A stretch of 64,000 nt of DNA from Modestobacter roseus (lineage in GTDB: Bacteria > Actinomycetota > Actinomycetes > Mycobacteriales > Geodermatophilaceae). The stretch spans positions 3,906,001 to 3,970,000 of the forward strand of contig NZ_VLKF01000001.1 in assembly GCF_007994135.1 (NCBI RefSeq). Reading direction: 5' to 3'. Positions 36,475-44,757 of this stretch are shown here, in pieces (the first letter of the stretch is position 1; each line of letters starts with the position of its first letter). Both the position numbers and the translations under genes were made by a program. Below the pieces are notes generated by a model. The model was given only the letters and a program-made list of their open reading frames with translations. It ran no database searches and was not told the origin of the DNA.

Positions 36475-37976
36475 GTGACCACCCCGGAGGCCCCCCGCGG
36501 GGACGTCGTCTACGGCCTGCTGCGGCTGGCCGGGACCGATGTCGCCCTCCCGCTGTCCGCGCTGCGCGAGGTGGTGCCCTGCCCGGCCGAGCTGGCCGGG
36601 CTGCCCGCGGCCGCGCCCGGCCTGCTCGGCGCGATCGAGCTGCGCCGGCTGGTCCTCCCGGTGCTCGACCTGCAGGTGGTCACCGGTCGGGGTGAGGCGC
36701 GGCGTCCCGACCAGGTGGTGGTGGTCGTGGCCTCCGACGACCGGGTGCTGGGCCTGCTGGCCGACCAGGTGCAGGGCATCTGCGAGGTGCCGGCCGACAC
36801 CCTGGTCGCCGCGCACGCGGAGGGTGGGGGACTGCTGTTCTCGCACACCTTCCGCCATCCCGAGACCGGCCGCGCCTACAGCGTGCTGGACGCCGCTGCG
36901 GTGCTGCGGCTGCCGGGCGTGCCCACGGTCACCGACGTCACCCGGGCCGCCGCGCCGGTGCGGGACGGCGGCCCGCTGGCCGGCCGGCGCACCCTCACGG
37001 TGCTGCGCTGCGGGGGATACCGGCTGGCCATCGACGCGGCGCACGTGCACACCACCATCCCCACGCCGGACCTGCGTGCCTCCGTGCTGACCAGCCCCAC
37101 CTGCCCGGGGACCGTGGTGTTCGACGACCGCGAGGTGCCGGTCGTGGACCCGCTGGTGCTGCTCGGGCTCGGCGAGCTGGCGCGGGCGGACACCGGTGCC
37201 GGGCTGGTGCTCGACCTGGGCACCGGCTATGTCGTGCTGGCGCTCAGCGAGCTGCTGGAGCTGGCCCAGGTCGGCCCGGACGACGTCCTGCCCACCCCGT
37301 CGTTCGCCCTGCCCCGGCCCGACCTGCTGGCCGGGGTGGTGGAGGTGACCGGCGTCGGGGACTGCCTGGTGCTGGACGGCGACGCGCTGCTGGTCGACCC
37401 GCAGCTGTCGGCGTTCGCGGCGGTGAACACCGCCCTGGAGACCACCCGGAGCGGGGACGACGCGGCGGTGACCGCAGCGGCCGCCGCGGCCGGTGGGGCG
37501 CCGTCCTACCTGACCTACTCCATCGGCCTGGACCTCGCCTCGCGGCTGGACCAGGTCAGCGAGATCCTGCCCTACCCGGACACGCTGACCCGGACGTCGG
37601 TGCCCGGCCTCCTCGGCCTGGTCACGCACCGGCGAGCCGTCGTACCGGTGCTGTGCCTGTCCACGCTGCTCGGGCGCGCGCAGCGGGAGGTCGGGCCGTC
37701 GACCTGCCTGCTGCTGGTGGAGGTGGACGACGAGGTGGTCGGCTTCGCGGTCGACGCCCTGCGCAGCATCGCGCCGCTGACCTGGACCGACGCCGACCAG
37801 GCGGTGCGGGGCGAGGCGGGGGACCGGGGGCCACGCTCCGCTCGGCCCCGCTGGTGCGGGTCGGGGAGGAGAGCCGGCTGCTGCCCGACCTGGACCTGCG
37901 CGCCGTGGCCCGACGGCTCAGCCCACCGCCGGTGCCGACCCCGCGCCCGCCGGCCGACGAGCTCGCGGCCGTCTGA
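36475..37976 (+). CDS. Triple CheW-domain protein, frame broken near the end
   Basis: Three successive CheW-like domains of about 140-170 residues. The first begins VVYGLLRLAGTDVALPLSALREVV, the second RRTLTVLRCGGYRLAIDAAHVH, the third SYLTYSIGLDLASRLDQVSEILPYP. Five nt separate the GTG from the previous stop, so it is co-expressed with the six-PAS receptor and likely couples receptors to CheA. After GEAGDRG the frame turns arginine-rich. Moving back one base in the GGGGG run at 37826-37830 restores ATLRSAPLVRVGEESRLLPDLDL and a stop at 37976, which is what the family needs. Uncorrected, the frame runs to 38046. Confidence 0.82.
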
Positions 37977-38040
37977 GGCGAACCCGCGGACCCGACCACG
38001 CAGGTGGGGAACGGCAGGGACCCGCACGCGCGAGCGTGCT

Positions 38041-38084
38041 CGGTGATCCGGTCGCGGGGCCGGAGGTTCCCGACCGGATCACCG
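38041..38084. terminator. Hairpin between the CheW gene and bpa
   Basis: A perfect 14-bp stem, CGGTGATCCGGTCG (38041-38054) with its complement at 38071-38084, lies between the two convergent genes. Confidence 0.7.
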
Positions 38085-38144
38085 GCAACGGCTCAACGAC
38101 GGCCGGGTACGGCCGCTGGCCGCGGTGGAGGCCGGTAGGCCGAC

Positions 38145-38678
38145 TCAGAGATATTGCCCGCCGCCGTGCCGGGGCTCGGGGCCGGGCTGGCTGCCGCCGG
38201 GCAGCGCCTTGCGGCGCATCTCCTCCAGCTGCGCGCGGGCGGCCATCTGCTGGGCGAACAGCGCGGTCTGGATGCCGTGGAAGACGCCTTCCAGCCAGCC
38301 GACCAGCTGGGCCTGGGCGATCCGCAGCTCGGCGTCCGACGGGGTCTCGCCCTCGGTGAACGGCAGCGTGATCCGCTCCAGCTCCTCCCTGAGCTCGGGC
38401 GCCAGGCCCTGCTCGAGCTCACGGATGGAGGAGGCGTGGATGTCGCGGAGCCGGTTGCGGCTGGCGTCGTCCAGGGGCGCGGCCCGGACCTCCTCCAGCA
38501 GCTGCTTGATCATCGTGCCGATCCGCATCACCTTGGCGGGCTGCTCGACCAGGTCGCCTACGCCGGGACCGCCGTCCTCCCCGCCCTGCGCCATCGGCAG
38601 CGAGCCGACCGGCTGACCGTCGGGACCCACGACGAGGACCTGCTGGGGGTGGGGCTCACCGGTGCCAGGAGCAGTCAT
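38145..38678 (-). CDS. bpa: Bacterial proteasome activator Bpa/PafE
   Basis: A 177-residue DUF2587 protein. The ring-forming helical core is VMRIGTMIKQLLEEVRAAPLDDASRNRLRDIHASSIRELE followed by AQLVGWLEGVFHGIQTALFAQQMAARAQLEEMR. The C-terminus ends GGQYL, the GQYL motif that docks into the 20S proteasome and opens its gate without ATP. This implies the organism has an actinobacterial proteasome. ATG 38678; a CAGGAT box lies 6 nt upstream. Confidence 0.95.
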   Translation of the reverse strand: MTAPGTGEPHPQQVLVVGPDGQPVGSLPMAQGGEDGGPGVGDLVEQPAKVMRIGTMIKQLLEEVRAAPLDDASRNRLRDIHASSIRELEQGLAPELREELERITLPFTEGETPSDAELRIAQAQLVGWLEGVFHGIQTALFAQQMAARAQLEEMRRKALPGGSQPGPEPRHGGGQYL

Positions 38679-38754
38679 GCCCCCATCCTGCCCCGCGTCC
38701 GGCAGCCGCGTGCCCGGGGCCGCCCGAGGTGACCGCCGCCACCGCCGCACGAAC

Positions 38755-38760
38755 TACGCT
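38755..38760 (+). promoter_or_regulatory. -10 box TACGCT for a leaderless gene
   Basis: TACGCT ends 6 nt before the ATG at 38767; no ribosome-binding site is visible. Confidence 0.5.
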
Positions 38761-38766
38761 CGCGGC

Positions 38767-39984
38767 ATGTCATCGGGTGCCGGGCGGCTGGACGTCGCCC
38801 GCGTCCGGGGGCTGTTCCCGGGCCTGTCCGACGGCTTCGTGCACGCCGACGGCCCCGGCGGCACGCTGGTGCCGGAGAGCGTGGTGCGCGCGGTCTCCCA
38901 GGCGATGCGGGTGCCGATCGCCAACCGCGGCGGGGTGTTCCCGTCCTCCGCACGCGCCGAGCAGCTGGTCTCCGGCGCGCGCTCGGCGGTCGCGGACCTG
39001 GTGGGCGGGGTGCCGGCCGGGGTGGTGCTGGGCCCGAACGTCACCTCGCTGACCTACGCCGTCGCCCGTGCGCTGGCCAAGCACTGGCGGGCCGGGGACG
39101 AGATCGTGGTGAGCCGGCTGGACCACGACGCCAACGTCCGGCCGTGGCTGCAGGTGGCCGACCGGCTGGGGCTGGTCGTGCGCTGGGCCGAGGTCGACAT
39201 CGAGACCGGGGAGCTGCCGGACTGGCAGTACGACGAGCTGCTCACCAACCGCACCCGGCTCGTGGCGGTCACCGCGGCCAGCAACGCCATCGGCACCTGC
39301 CCGGACGTCGCCGCGATCACCCGCCGCGCCCACCAGGTCGGGGCCCTGGTGTTCGTCGACGCGGCGCACGCCGCCCCGCACCTGCTGCTGGACCTCGAAC
39401 AGCTCGGGGCGGACTTCCTCGCCGTGTCGGCCTACAAGTGGTGCGGCCCGCACGTCGGCGCCGTCGTCGCCGACCCCGGTCTGTGGGAGGAGCTGTGGCC
39501 GGACAAGCTGCTGCCGGCGTCGGACCGGGTGCCGGACCGGTTCGAGCCGGGCACCCCGCCGTTCGAGCTGTACGCCGGGGTGGCGGCCGCCGTCGACCAC
39601 TTCGCCGCGCTCTGCCCGGAGTCGACGGGCACCCGGCGGCAGCGGCTGGTCACCGCGATGGCCGCCGTCGGCCGGTACGAGGGCGAGCTGTTCGACCGGC
39701 TGGACACCGCGCTGCGGCGGATGCCGCACCTGCACGTGCTGGGTGAGCCCTGGCCGCGCACCCCGACGCTGTCGTTCACCGTCTCGGGGATGCGCCCGCG
39801 GCAGGTCGCCGGTGAGCTGGCCCGCCGCGGCATCTGCGCCTGGGACGGCGACTTCTTCGCCCGCGAGCTGTTCGACGCGATCGGCGTCAACGAGGCCGGG
39901 GGCGCCGTCCGGCTGGGGCTGATGCACTACAACACGGCCGAGGAGGTCGAGCGGCTCGTCGAGTGCATCGACGACCTCCGCTGA
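38767..39984 (+). CDS. Cysteine desulfurase-like PLP enzyme
   Basis: A 405-residue class V aminotransferase-fold protein. HADGPGGTLVPESVVRA and NVTSLTYAVARALAKHW are N-terminal features, VFVDAAHAAPHLLLDLEQLGADFLAVSAYKWCGPHVG includes the PLP-binding Asp and His and the Schiff-base Lys (AYKW). The C-terminal catalytic Cys loop of SufS is replaced by AWDGDFFARELFDAIG, so it belongs to the desulfurase-like group of unknown substrate rather than being a proven IscS/SufS. No Fe-S assembly genes are adjacent. Confidence 0.88.
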   Translation: MSSGAGRLDVARVRGLFPGLSDGFVHADGPGGTLVPESVVRAVSQAMRVPIANRGGVFPSSARAEQLVSGARSAVADLVGGVPAGVVLGPNVTSLTYAVARALAKHWRAGDEIVVSRLDHDANVRPWLQVADRLGLVVRWAEVDIETGELPDWQYDELLTNRTRLVAVTAASNAIGTCPDVAAITRRAHQVGALVFVDAAHAAPHLLLDLEQLGADFLAVSAYKWCGPHVGAVVADPGLWEELWPDKLLPASDRVPDRFEPGTPPFELYAGVAAAVDHFAALCPESTGTRRQRLVTAMAAVGRYEGELFDRLDTALRRMPHLHVLGEPWPRTPTLSFTVSGMRPRQVAGELARRGICAWDGDFFARELFDAIGVNEAGGAVRLGLMHYNTAEEVERLVECIDDLR

Positions 39985-39986
39985 CC

Positions 39987-40976
39987 TCAGTCTGGGAGCA
40001 GCAGGACCTTGCCGATGTGCGAGCTCTCCTCCAGCAGGGCGTGCGCCTCCGCCGCGCGGGACATCGGCAGCCGGCGGTCGATGACCGGGCGGACCACGCC
40101 GCGCTCGACGTCGGGCCACACGTCGTGCCGGACCGCCGCGACGATCTCCGCCTTGCCGCCCCGGCCGGTCGCGGGCCGGGAGCGCAGCGCGGTGGCGTGC
40201 ACGCTGCCCCGCTTGGCGAGCAGCCGGCTGAGGTCCAGCTCGGCCTTCCGGCCGCCCTGCATGCCGATGACCACCAGCCGTCCGCCGTCGGCGAGGACGT
40301 CGACGTTGCGGGCCAGGTAGGCGGCCCCCATGTTGTCCAGGACGACGTCCGCGCCGTGCCCGCCGGTGGCCGCCCGCACCCGTTCGACGAAGTCCTCGTC
40401 CCGGTAGTTGACGACGATCTCGGCGCCGAGTTCCCGGCAGACGGCGAGCTTGGCCGGGCTGCCGGCGGTGGTGGCCACCCGGGCGCCGGCCCGCACCGCC
40501 AGCTGGATCGCCATCGTGCCGATGCCGCTGGAACCGCCGTGCACCAGGAACACGTCGCCCGCGCGCAGCCCGGCCAGCAGGAACACGTTGGACCAGACGG
40601 TGCAGGTGACCTCCGGCAGGGCCGCCGCGCTCGCGAGCTCCACCCCCGCGGGCCGGGGGAGCAACTGCCCGGCCGGGACGGCGACCCGCTCGGCGTAGCC
40701 GCCGCCGGCCAGCAGCGCGCACACCTCGTCGCCGACCGCCCAGCCCGCGACGCCGTCCCCGACCTCGCTGATGACGCCGCTGCACTCCAGCCCGAGCACC
40801 TCGCTGGCGCCCGGCGGGGGCGGGTAGAAGCCCTGCCGCTGCATCAGGTCGGCCCGGTTGACCGCGGTCGCGACGACATCGACCACCACCTCACCCGGCC
40901 CGCACACCGGGTCGGGCACCTCACCCCAGCCGAGGACGTCGGGGCCGCCGGGCTCGCTGACCGTCACCGCACGCAT
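39987..40976 (-). CDS. NAD(P)H quinone oxidoreductase (PIG3-like MDR)
   Basis: A 329-residue zinc-independent MDR enzyme. VVVDVVATAVNRADLMQRQGFYPPPPGASEVLGLECSG is the hallmark of the TP53I3/PIG3 group, FLVHGGSSGIGTMAIQLAVRAGARVATTAG is the NADPH-binding motif, and VIGMQGGRKAELDLSRLLAKRGSVHATALRSRP follows. Its stop lies 2 bp from that of the convergent desulfurase-like gene. A TAGCGT box lies 7 nt before the ATG at 40976. Confidence 0.92.
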   Translation of the reverse strand: MRAVTVSEPGGPDVLGWGEVPDPVCGPGEVVVDVVATAVNRADLMQRQGFYPPPPGASEVLGLECSGVISEVGDGVAGWAVGDEVCALLAGGGYAERVAVPAGQLLPRPAGVELASAAALPEVTCTVWSNVFLLAGLRAGDVFLVHGGSSGIGTMAIQLAVRAGARVATTAGSPAKLAVCRELGAEIVVNYRDEDFVERVRAATGGHGADVVLDNMGAAYLARNVDVLADGGRLVVIGMQGGRKAELDLSRLLAKRGSVHATALRSRPATGRGGKAEIVAAVRHDVWPDVERGVVRPVIDRRLPMSRAAEAHALLEESSHIGKVLLLPD

Positions 40977-40983
40977 GCCCCCG

Positions 40984-40989
40984 ACGCTA
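40984..40989 (-). promoter_or_regulatory. -10 box TAGCGT for leaderless quinone oxidoreductase
   Basis: On the minus strand TAGCGT (40989-40984) ends 7 nt before the ATG at 40976. Confidence 0.5.
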
Positions 40990-41019
40990 TGCCCGTGGTG
41001 CGGCCGCCGCGCGCCCGGC

Positions 41020-41092
41020 GTTGATCATGGCGTTGTTGCCCGGTGACACGCCGTCGGACGGCGTGTCACCGGACGATCTCCCCATGATCAAC
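41020..41092. repeat. Nested palindrome
   Basis: The outer arms GTTGATCATGG (41020-41030) and CCATGATCAAC (41082-41092) enclose a perfect 16-bp inner stem (41040-41055 with 41057-41072). It lies between the start of the quinone oxidoreductase and the stop of the acyl-CoA ligase, both on the minus strand, and could terminate ligase transcripts. Confidence 0.75.
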
Positions 41093-41108
41093 CGGGAGAG
41101 GGGCCGGG

Positions 41109-42707
41109 TCAGGCGCGGGCCTTGAGGTCCTTGCGGAGGATCTTGCCGGCCATCGACTTGGGAACCTGCTCGATGAACTCGACCAGGCGCACCTTCTTGT
41201 GCGGCGCCACCCGCTCGGCGACGAACGCGATGACACCGTCCTCGTCGAGGGACGAGCCGGGGGCCCGGACGACGAACGCCTTGGGCAGCTCGTCGCCGGT
41301 GTCCCGCTCCAGCACGCCGATCACCGCGGCGTCGGTGATCTCCGGGTGGCCCAGCAGCACGGCCTCCAGCTCGGCCGGCGCCACCTGGTAGCCCTTGTAC
41401 TTGATCAGCTCCTTGACCCGGTCGACGACGGTGTAGCGGCCCTCGTCGTCGACGATCGCCACGTCACCGGTGTGCAGCCACCCCTCGCGGTCCAGGGTGT
41501 CCGCGGTGGCCTGGGGGTTGTTCAGGTAGCCGGCCATCACCTGCGGGCCGCGCACCCACAGCTCGCCGCGCTCGCCGGGGGCGCAGTCCTCCCCGGTGGC
41601 CGGGTCGACCAGGCGGCACTCGGTGTTCGGCAGCGCGTAGCCGACGGTGCCCTTGGGGGTCGGGCCGGCGCCCGCGGGTTCCAGGCCGACCTCGGGGGTG
41701 GTGTGCGAGACCGGCGAGAGCTCGGTCATGCCGTAGCCCTGGCCCACCGAGGTGCCCTCCGCGGCGCCCTTGCGCAGCCGGTCCTGGGCGGCCTGGGCCA
41801 GCGACTCGTCCAGCGGCGCCGCGCCGGAGGTGACGCTGCGCAGCGAGGACAGGTCGAACTGGTCGACCATCGGGTGCTTGGCCAGGGCCAGCACGATGGG
41901 CGGGGCGACGAACGCGCGGGTGATCCTGTGGTCCTGGATGGCGCGCAGGAACTGCTCGAGGTCGAAGCGGGGGAGCGTGACGACGGTGCCGCCCCACTGC
42001 AGGCCCTGGTTCATCAGCACGGTCAGCCCGTAGATGTGGAAGAACGGCAGGACGGCGATGATCCGCTCGTCGCCGTCCTCGACGCCGGCCAGCGGGCGCG
42101 ACTGGGTCACGTTGGCGACCAGGTTGCGGTGGGTGAGCATGACGCCCTTGGGCAGGCCGGTGGTGCCGCTGGAGTAGGGCAGCGTGACCAGGTCGGTAGC
42201 CGGGTCGATGTCGACCTGGACGGCGGGGGCATCGGTGGTGAGCAGGTCGCGCAGCGAGGCGTGCCCCTCCGCGCCGTCCATCACCACGATCTCGTCGACG
42301 GGTGCCTGCGCCACCGCGGCCTGTGCCCGGTCCAGGAACAGCGAGATGGTGATCAGCACCTTCGCGCCGGAGTCCTTCAGCTGGAAGGCGATCTCGTCGG
42401 GCGTGTAGAGGGCGTTGATCGGCGAGACCACGCAGCCGGCCGCCGCGATGCCGTGGAAGACCACCGGGTACCAGATGGTGTTCGGGGCGAACACGGCGAC
42501 GACGTCGCCCTTGCGGAGGCCGCGGGCGGCGAGGGCGGCGGCCAGGCGCTCGACGTAGAAGGCCAGCTCGCCGTGGGTGATCGTCTCGCCGGAGGTCCCG
42601 TCGATCAGCGCCGGGGAGTCCCGGCGCTCGGCGGCGCCGGCCAGCACGAACTGCGGGACGGACAGCTCGGGGATCTCGACGTCCGGGTAACGACTGGCCA
42701 GCGCCAC
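41109..42707 (-). CDS. 4-coumarate-CoA ligase-family acyl-CoA synthetase
   Basis: A 532-residue adenylate-forming enzyme that activates an aromatic or medium-chain carboxylic acid to its CoA ester. PYSSGTTGLPKGVMLTHRNL is the ATP-binding P-loop, GQGYGMTELSPV the A5 motif, GWLHTGDVAIVDDEGRYTVVDRVKELIKYKGYQVAP the hinge region, and PKSMAGKILRKDL carries the catalytic Lys. GTG 42707 has GGAGG with 5-nt spacing. The thioesterase gene lies upstream on the same strand. Confidence 0.92.
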   Translation of the reverse strand: MALASRYPDVEIPELSVPQFVLAGAAERRDSPALIDGTSGETITHGELAFYVERLAAALAARGLRKGDVVAVFAPNTIWYPVVFHGIAAAGCVVSPINALYTPDEIAFQLKDSGAKVLITISLFLDRAQAAVAQAPVDEIVVMDGAEGHASLRDLLTTDAPAVQVDIDPATDLVTLPYSSGTTGLPKGVMLTHRNLVANVTQSRPLAGVEDGDERIIAVLPFFHIYGLTVLMNQGLQWGGTVVTLPRFDLEQFLRAIQDHRITRAFVAPPIVLALAKHPMVDQFDLSSLRSVTSGAAPLDESLAQAAQDRLRKGAAEGTSVGQGYGMTELSPVSHTTPEVGLEPAGAGPTPKGTVGYALPNTECRLVDPATGEDCAPGERGELWVRGPQVMAGYLNNPQATADTLDREGWLHTGDVAIVDDEGRYTVVDRVKELIKYKGYQVAPAELEAVLLGHPEITDAAVIGVLERDTGDELPKAFVVRAPGSSLDEDGVIAFVAERVAPHKKVRLVEFIEQVPKSMAGKILRKDLKARA

Positions 42708-42792
42708 GGGGTCCTCCTCGACTCGGGGTGTGGCGTCAGTCTCACACCGGGCGTGTCGCGAGTCACACCCGGGGGTTACCCGCAGGTAGCGA

Positions 42793-43221
42793 TCACCCGC
42801 GCGGCCAGAGCACCGACTGGGTGCAGCGGAACAGCGCGAGGGTCTTGCCCGCAGCCGGGGCGGTGACCACGGCGTCCCACACCTGCGTCGTCCGCCCGGC
42901 GTGCGCGTTGGTGGCGACCACCTCGATCCGGCCCTCCCGGGCGGTGCCCAGGTGGTTGCTCTTCAGCTCGATCGTGGTGAACCCGCTCGCGCCCTCGGGC
43001 AGCAGCGCCCGGGTGGCCAGCCCGCAGGCGGTGTCGGCCAGCGCCACCACGCTGGCCGCGTGCAGGTAGCCGTTGGGTGCCAGCAGGTCGGGCCGGACGT
43101 CGAGGTGCGCGGCGAGCCGGCCGGGCTCGTGCTCGTCGATGACGATCCCGAGCAGCCCGGGCAGCGTCCCCGGCAGCAGGTCGTTGAGCTCGGCGGCGGA
43201 GTGGAACCCGGTGGCGGCCAT
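42793..43221 (-). CDS. PaaI-like hotdog thioesterase
   Basis: A 142-residue hotdog-fold protein. PNGYLHAASVVALADTACGLATRALLP matches the active-site helix of PaaI thioesterases (normally HGG...LADTA), FTTIELKSNHLGTAREGRIEVVA forms the following strands. It is expected to hydrolyse acyl-CoA esters. ATG 43221; the longer open frame runs into the repeat element at 43255 and is not coding. It is located upstream of the acyl-CoA ligase. Confidence 0.88.
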   Translation of the reverse strand: MAATGFHSAAELNDLLPGTLPGLLGIVIDEHEPGRLAAHLDVRPDLLAPNGYLHAASVVALADTACGLATRALLPEGASGFTTIELKSNHLGTAREGRIEVVATNAHAGRTTQVWDAVVTAPAAGKTLALFRCTQSVLWPRG

Positions 43222-43254
43222 GCCCGCGAACCTAGCTGCGGCGGCCGCCGATCC

Positions 43255-43316
43255 AGGCATAGGAGGCTTTGCACCCGGTCTGCGGCCGAGAAGTGGGTGC
43301 ACAGGCTCCTATGCCT
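43255..43316. repeat. Inverted repeat element family B copy 2
   Basis: The left arm (43255-43279) is identical over 25 bp to that at 8113-8137; the right arm (43293-43316) pairs with it with two mismatches. It begins 7 bp after the folP2-like stop codon in transcription order, the same placement as copy 1. Confidence 0.85.
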
Positions 43317-43322
43317 CTGCCT

Positions 43323-44183
43323 CTAGGCGAGGCCGCGGATGCTGCGCACCGGGGGACGGTCGCCCTTGATCGAGGCCACCATGTCCAGCGTCTGCCGGGT
43401 CGCGGCGACGTCGTGCACGCGGAACACCCGGGCGCCCAGCCACGCGCTCACCGCGGTCGCCGCGAGCGTGCCGGTCAGCCGCTGGTCGACCGGAACGTCG
43501 AGGGTCTCCCCGACGAAGTCCTTGTTCGACAGCGCCACCAGCACCGGCCAGCCGGTCGCCACCAGCTCGTCCAGCCGGCGGGTCGCCTCCAGGGAGTGCC
43601 GGGTGTTCTTGCCGAAGTCGTGCCCCGGGTCGACCAGCACCCGCTCCGGGTCCACCCCGGCGGCGACCGCCGCCTCGGCCAGCGCCGTCGTCCGCGCGAC
43701 GACGTCGGCCACGACGTCGTCGTAGACCACCCGGTGCGGCCGGGTGCGCGGCGGCAGGCCGCCGGCGTGCGTGCAGACGATGCCGGCACCGGCCTCGGCG
43801 GCGACCACCGCCAGCTGCGGGTCGACCCCGCCCCAGGCGTCGTTGACCACGTCCGCCCCGGCGGCCAGCGCCTCCCGGGCGACCTCGGCGCGGTAGGTGT
43901 CGATGGAGATCGGCAGCGTCGGGTGCGCCGCGCGGATGGCGGCGACCAGGTCGACGGTGCGCCGCACCTCCTCCGCGGGGGACACCTCCGCGCCGGGCGC
44001 GGCCTTCACCCCGCCGACGTCGACCATGTCCGCGCCCTCGGCCACCACCTGCGCGACCCGGGCCAGGGCGGCGTCCAGCTCGTAGGTGGAGCCGCGGTCG
44101 TAGAAGGAGTCGGGGGTGCGGTTGACGATCGCCATGACGACGAGTCCGCCGTCCGGCACGTCGAGGGACCCGATGCGCAGCAC
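43323..44183 (-). CDS. folP2: FolP2-type dihydropteroate synthase paralogue
   Basis: A 286-residue TIM barrel. MAIVNRTPDSFYDRGSTYELDAAL, VDVGGVKAAPGAEVSPAEEV, SIDTYRAEVAREALAAGADVVNDAWGGVD, DPGHDFGKNTRHSLEATRRLDEL and SNKDFVGETL match mycobacterial FolP2 closely. The normal DHPS motif GGEST-RPG is replaced by GGVKAAPG. Mycobacterial FolP2 is reported to lack dihydropteroate synthase activity, so the real substrate is probably different. GTG 44183. No other folate genes are adjacent, which agrees with a non-folate role. Confidence 0.87.
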   Translation of the reverse strand: MLRIGSLDVPDGGLVVMAIVNRTPDSFYDRGSTYELDAALARVAQVVAEGADMVDVGGVKAAPGAEVSPAEEVRRTVDLVAAIRAAHPTLPISIDTYRAEVAREALAAGADVVNDAWGGVDPQLAVVAAEAGAGIVCTHAGGLPPRTRPHRVVYDDVVADVVARTTALAEAAVAAGVDPERVLVDPGHDFGKNTRHSLEATRRLDELVATGWPVLVALSNKDFVGETLDVPVDQRLTGTLAATAVSAWLGARVFRVHDVAATRQTLDMVASIKGDRPPVRSIRGLA

Positions 44184-44208
44184 GGGGCCAGCCAACCAAA
44201 CTGCTGCC

Positions 44209-44757
44209 ATGACCGAGTTCCCCGCCGCTCCCGACCGCGTCGACCCGCCGTACCTGGACGGCGAGCGTGCCGCCCTGGACGCCTGGCTGGAGTTCCACCG
44301 CGGCACGCTGCTGCACAAGTGCGCGGGTCTGAGCCCCGAGCAGCTCGGCGAGCGGTCGGTGCCGCCGTCGGCGCTGAGCCTGCGCGGCCTGCTCCGGCAC
44401 ATGACCGAGGTCGAGCGGGCCTGGTTCCAGCGGATCATCGCCGGCCGGGACGACGCCGGGGACCTCTACTGCGGCCCGGACGACCCGGACGGCGACTTCG
44501 ACGGGGTGGGCCGCGACGGCGACGACCCGCCGGCCGCCGTCCCCGCGGAGCTGGCCGCGTTCACCGCCGCGGTGGAGGCAAGCCGGGAGGTGGCGGCGCG
44601 GGGCTCGCTGGACGAGCTCAGCCTGGGACGCACCCGACGGAAGCGCGAGCAGGTGTCGCTGCGCTGGGTGTACCTGCACATGATCGAGGAGTACGCCCGG
44701 CACAACGGCCACGCCGACCTGCTCCGCGAGCGCATCGACGGCGCCACCGGCGACTAG
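44209..44757 (+). CDS. DinB/DUF664 family protein
   Basis: A 182-residue helical protein. LEFHRGTLLHKCAGLSPEQL, SLRGLLRHMTEVERAWFQRIIAG and VSLRWVYLHMIEEYARHNGHADLLRERIDG contain the three conserved His of the DinB metal site. Related enzymes are thiol-dependent transferases (mycothiol or bacillithiol S-transferases); substrate unknown. Divergent from the folP2-like gene, convergent with the acetamidase, with which it shares a CTAG stop overlap. Confidence 0.9.
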   Translation: MTEFPAAPDRVDPPYLDGERAALDAWLEFHRGTLLHKCAGLSPEQLGERSVPPSALSLRGLLRHMTEVERAWFQRIIAGRDDAGDLYCGPDDPDGDFDGVGRDGDDPPAAVPAELAAFTAAVEASREVAARGSLDELSLGRTRRKREQVSLRWVYLHMIEEYARHNGHADLLRERIDGATGD

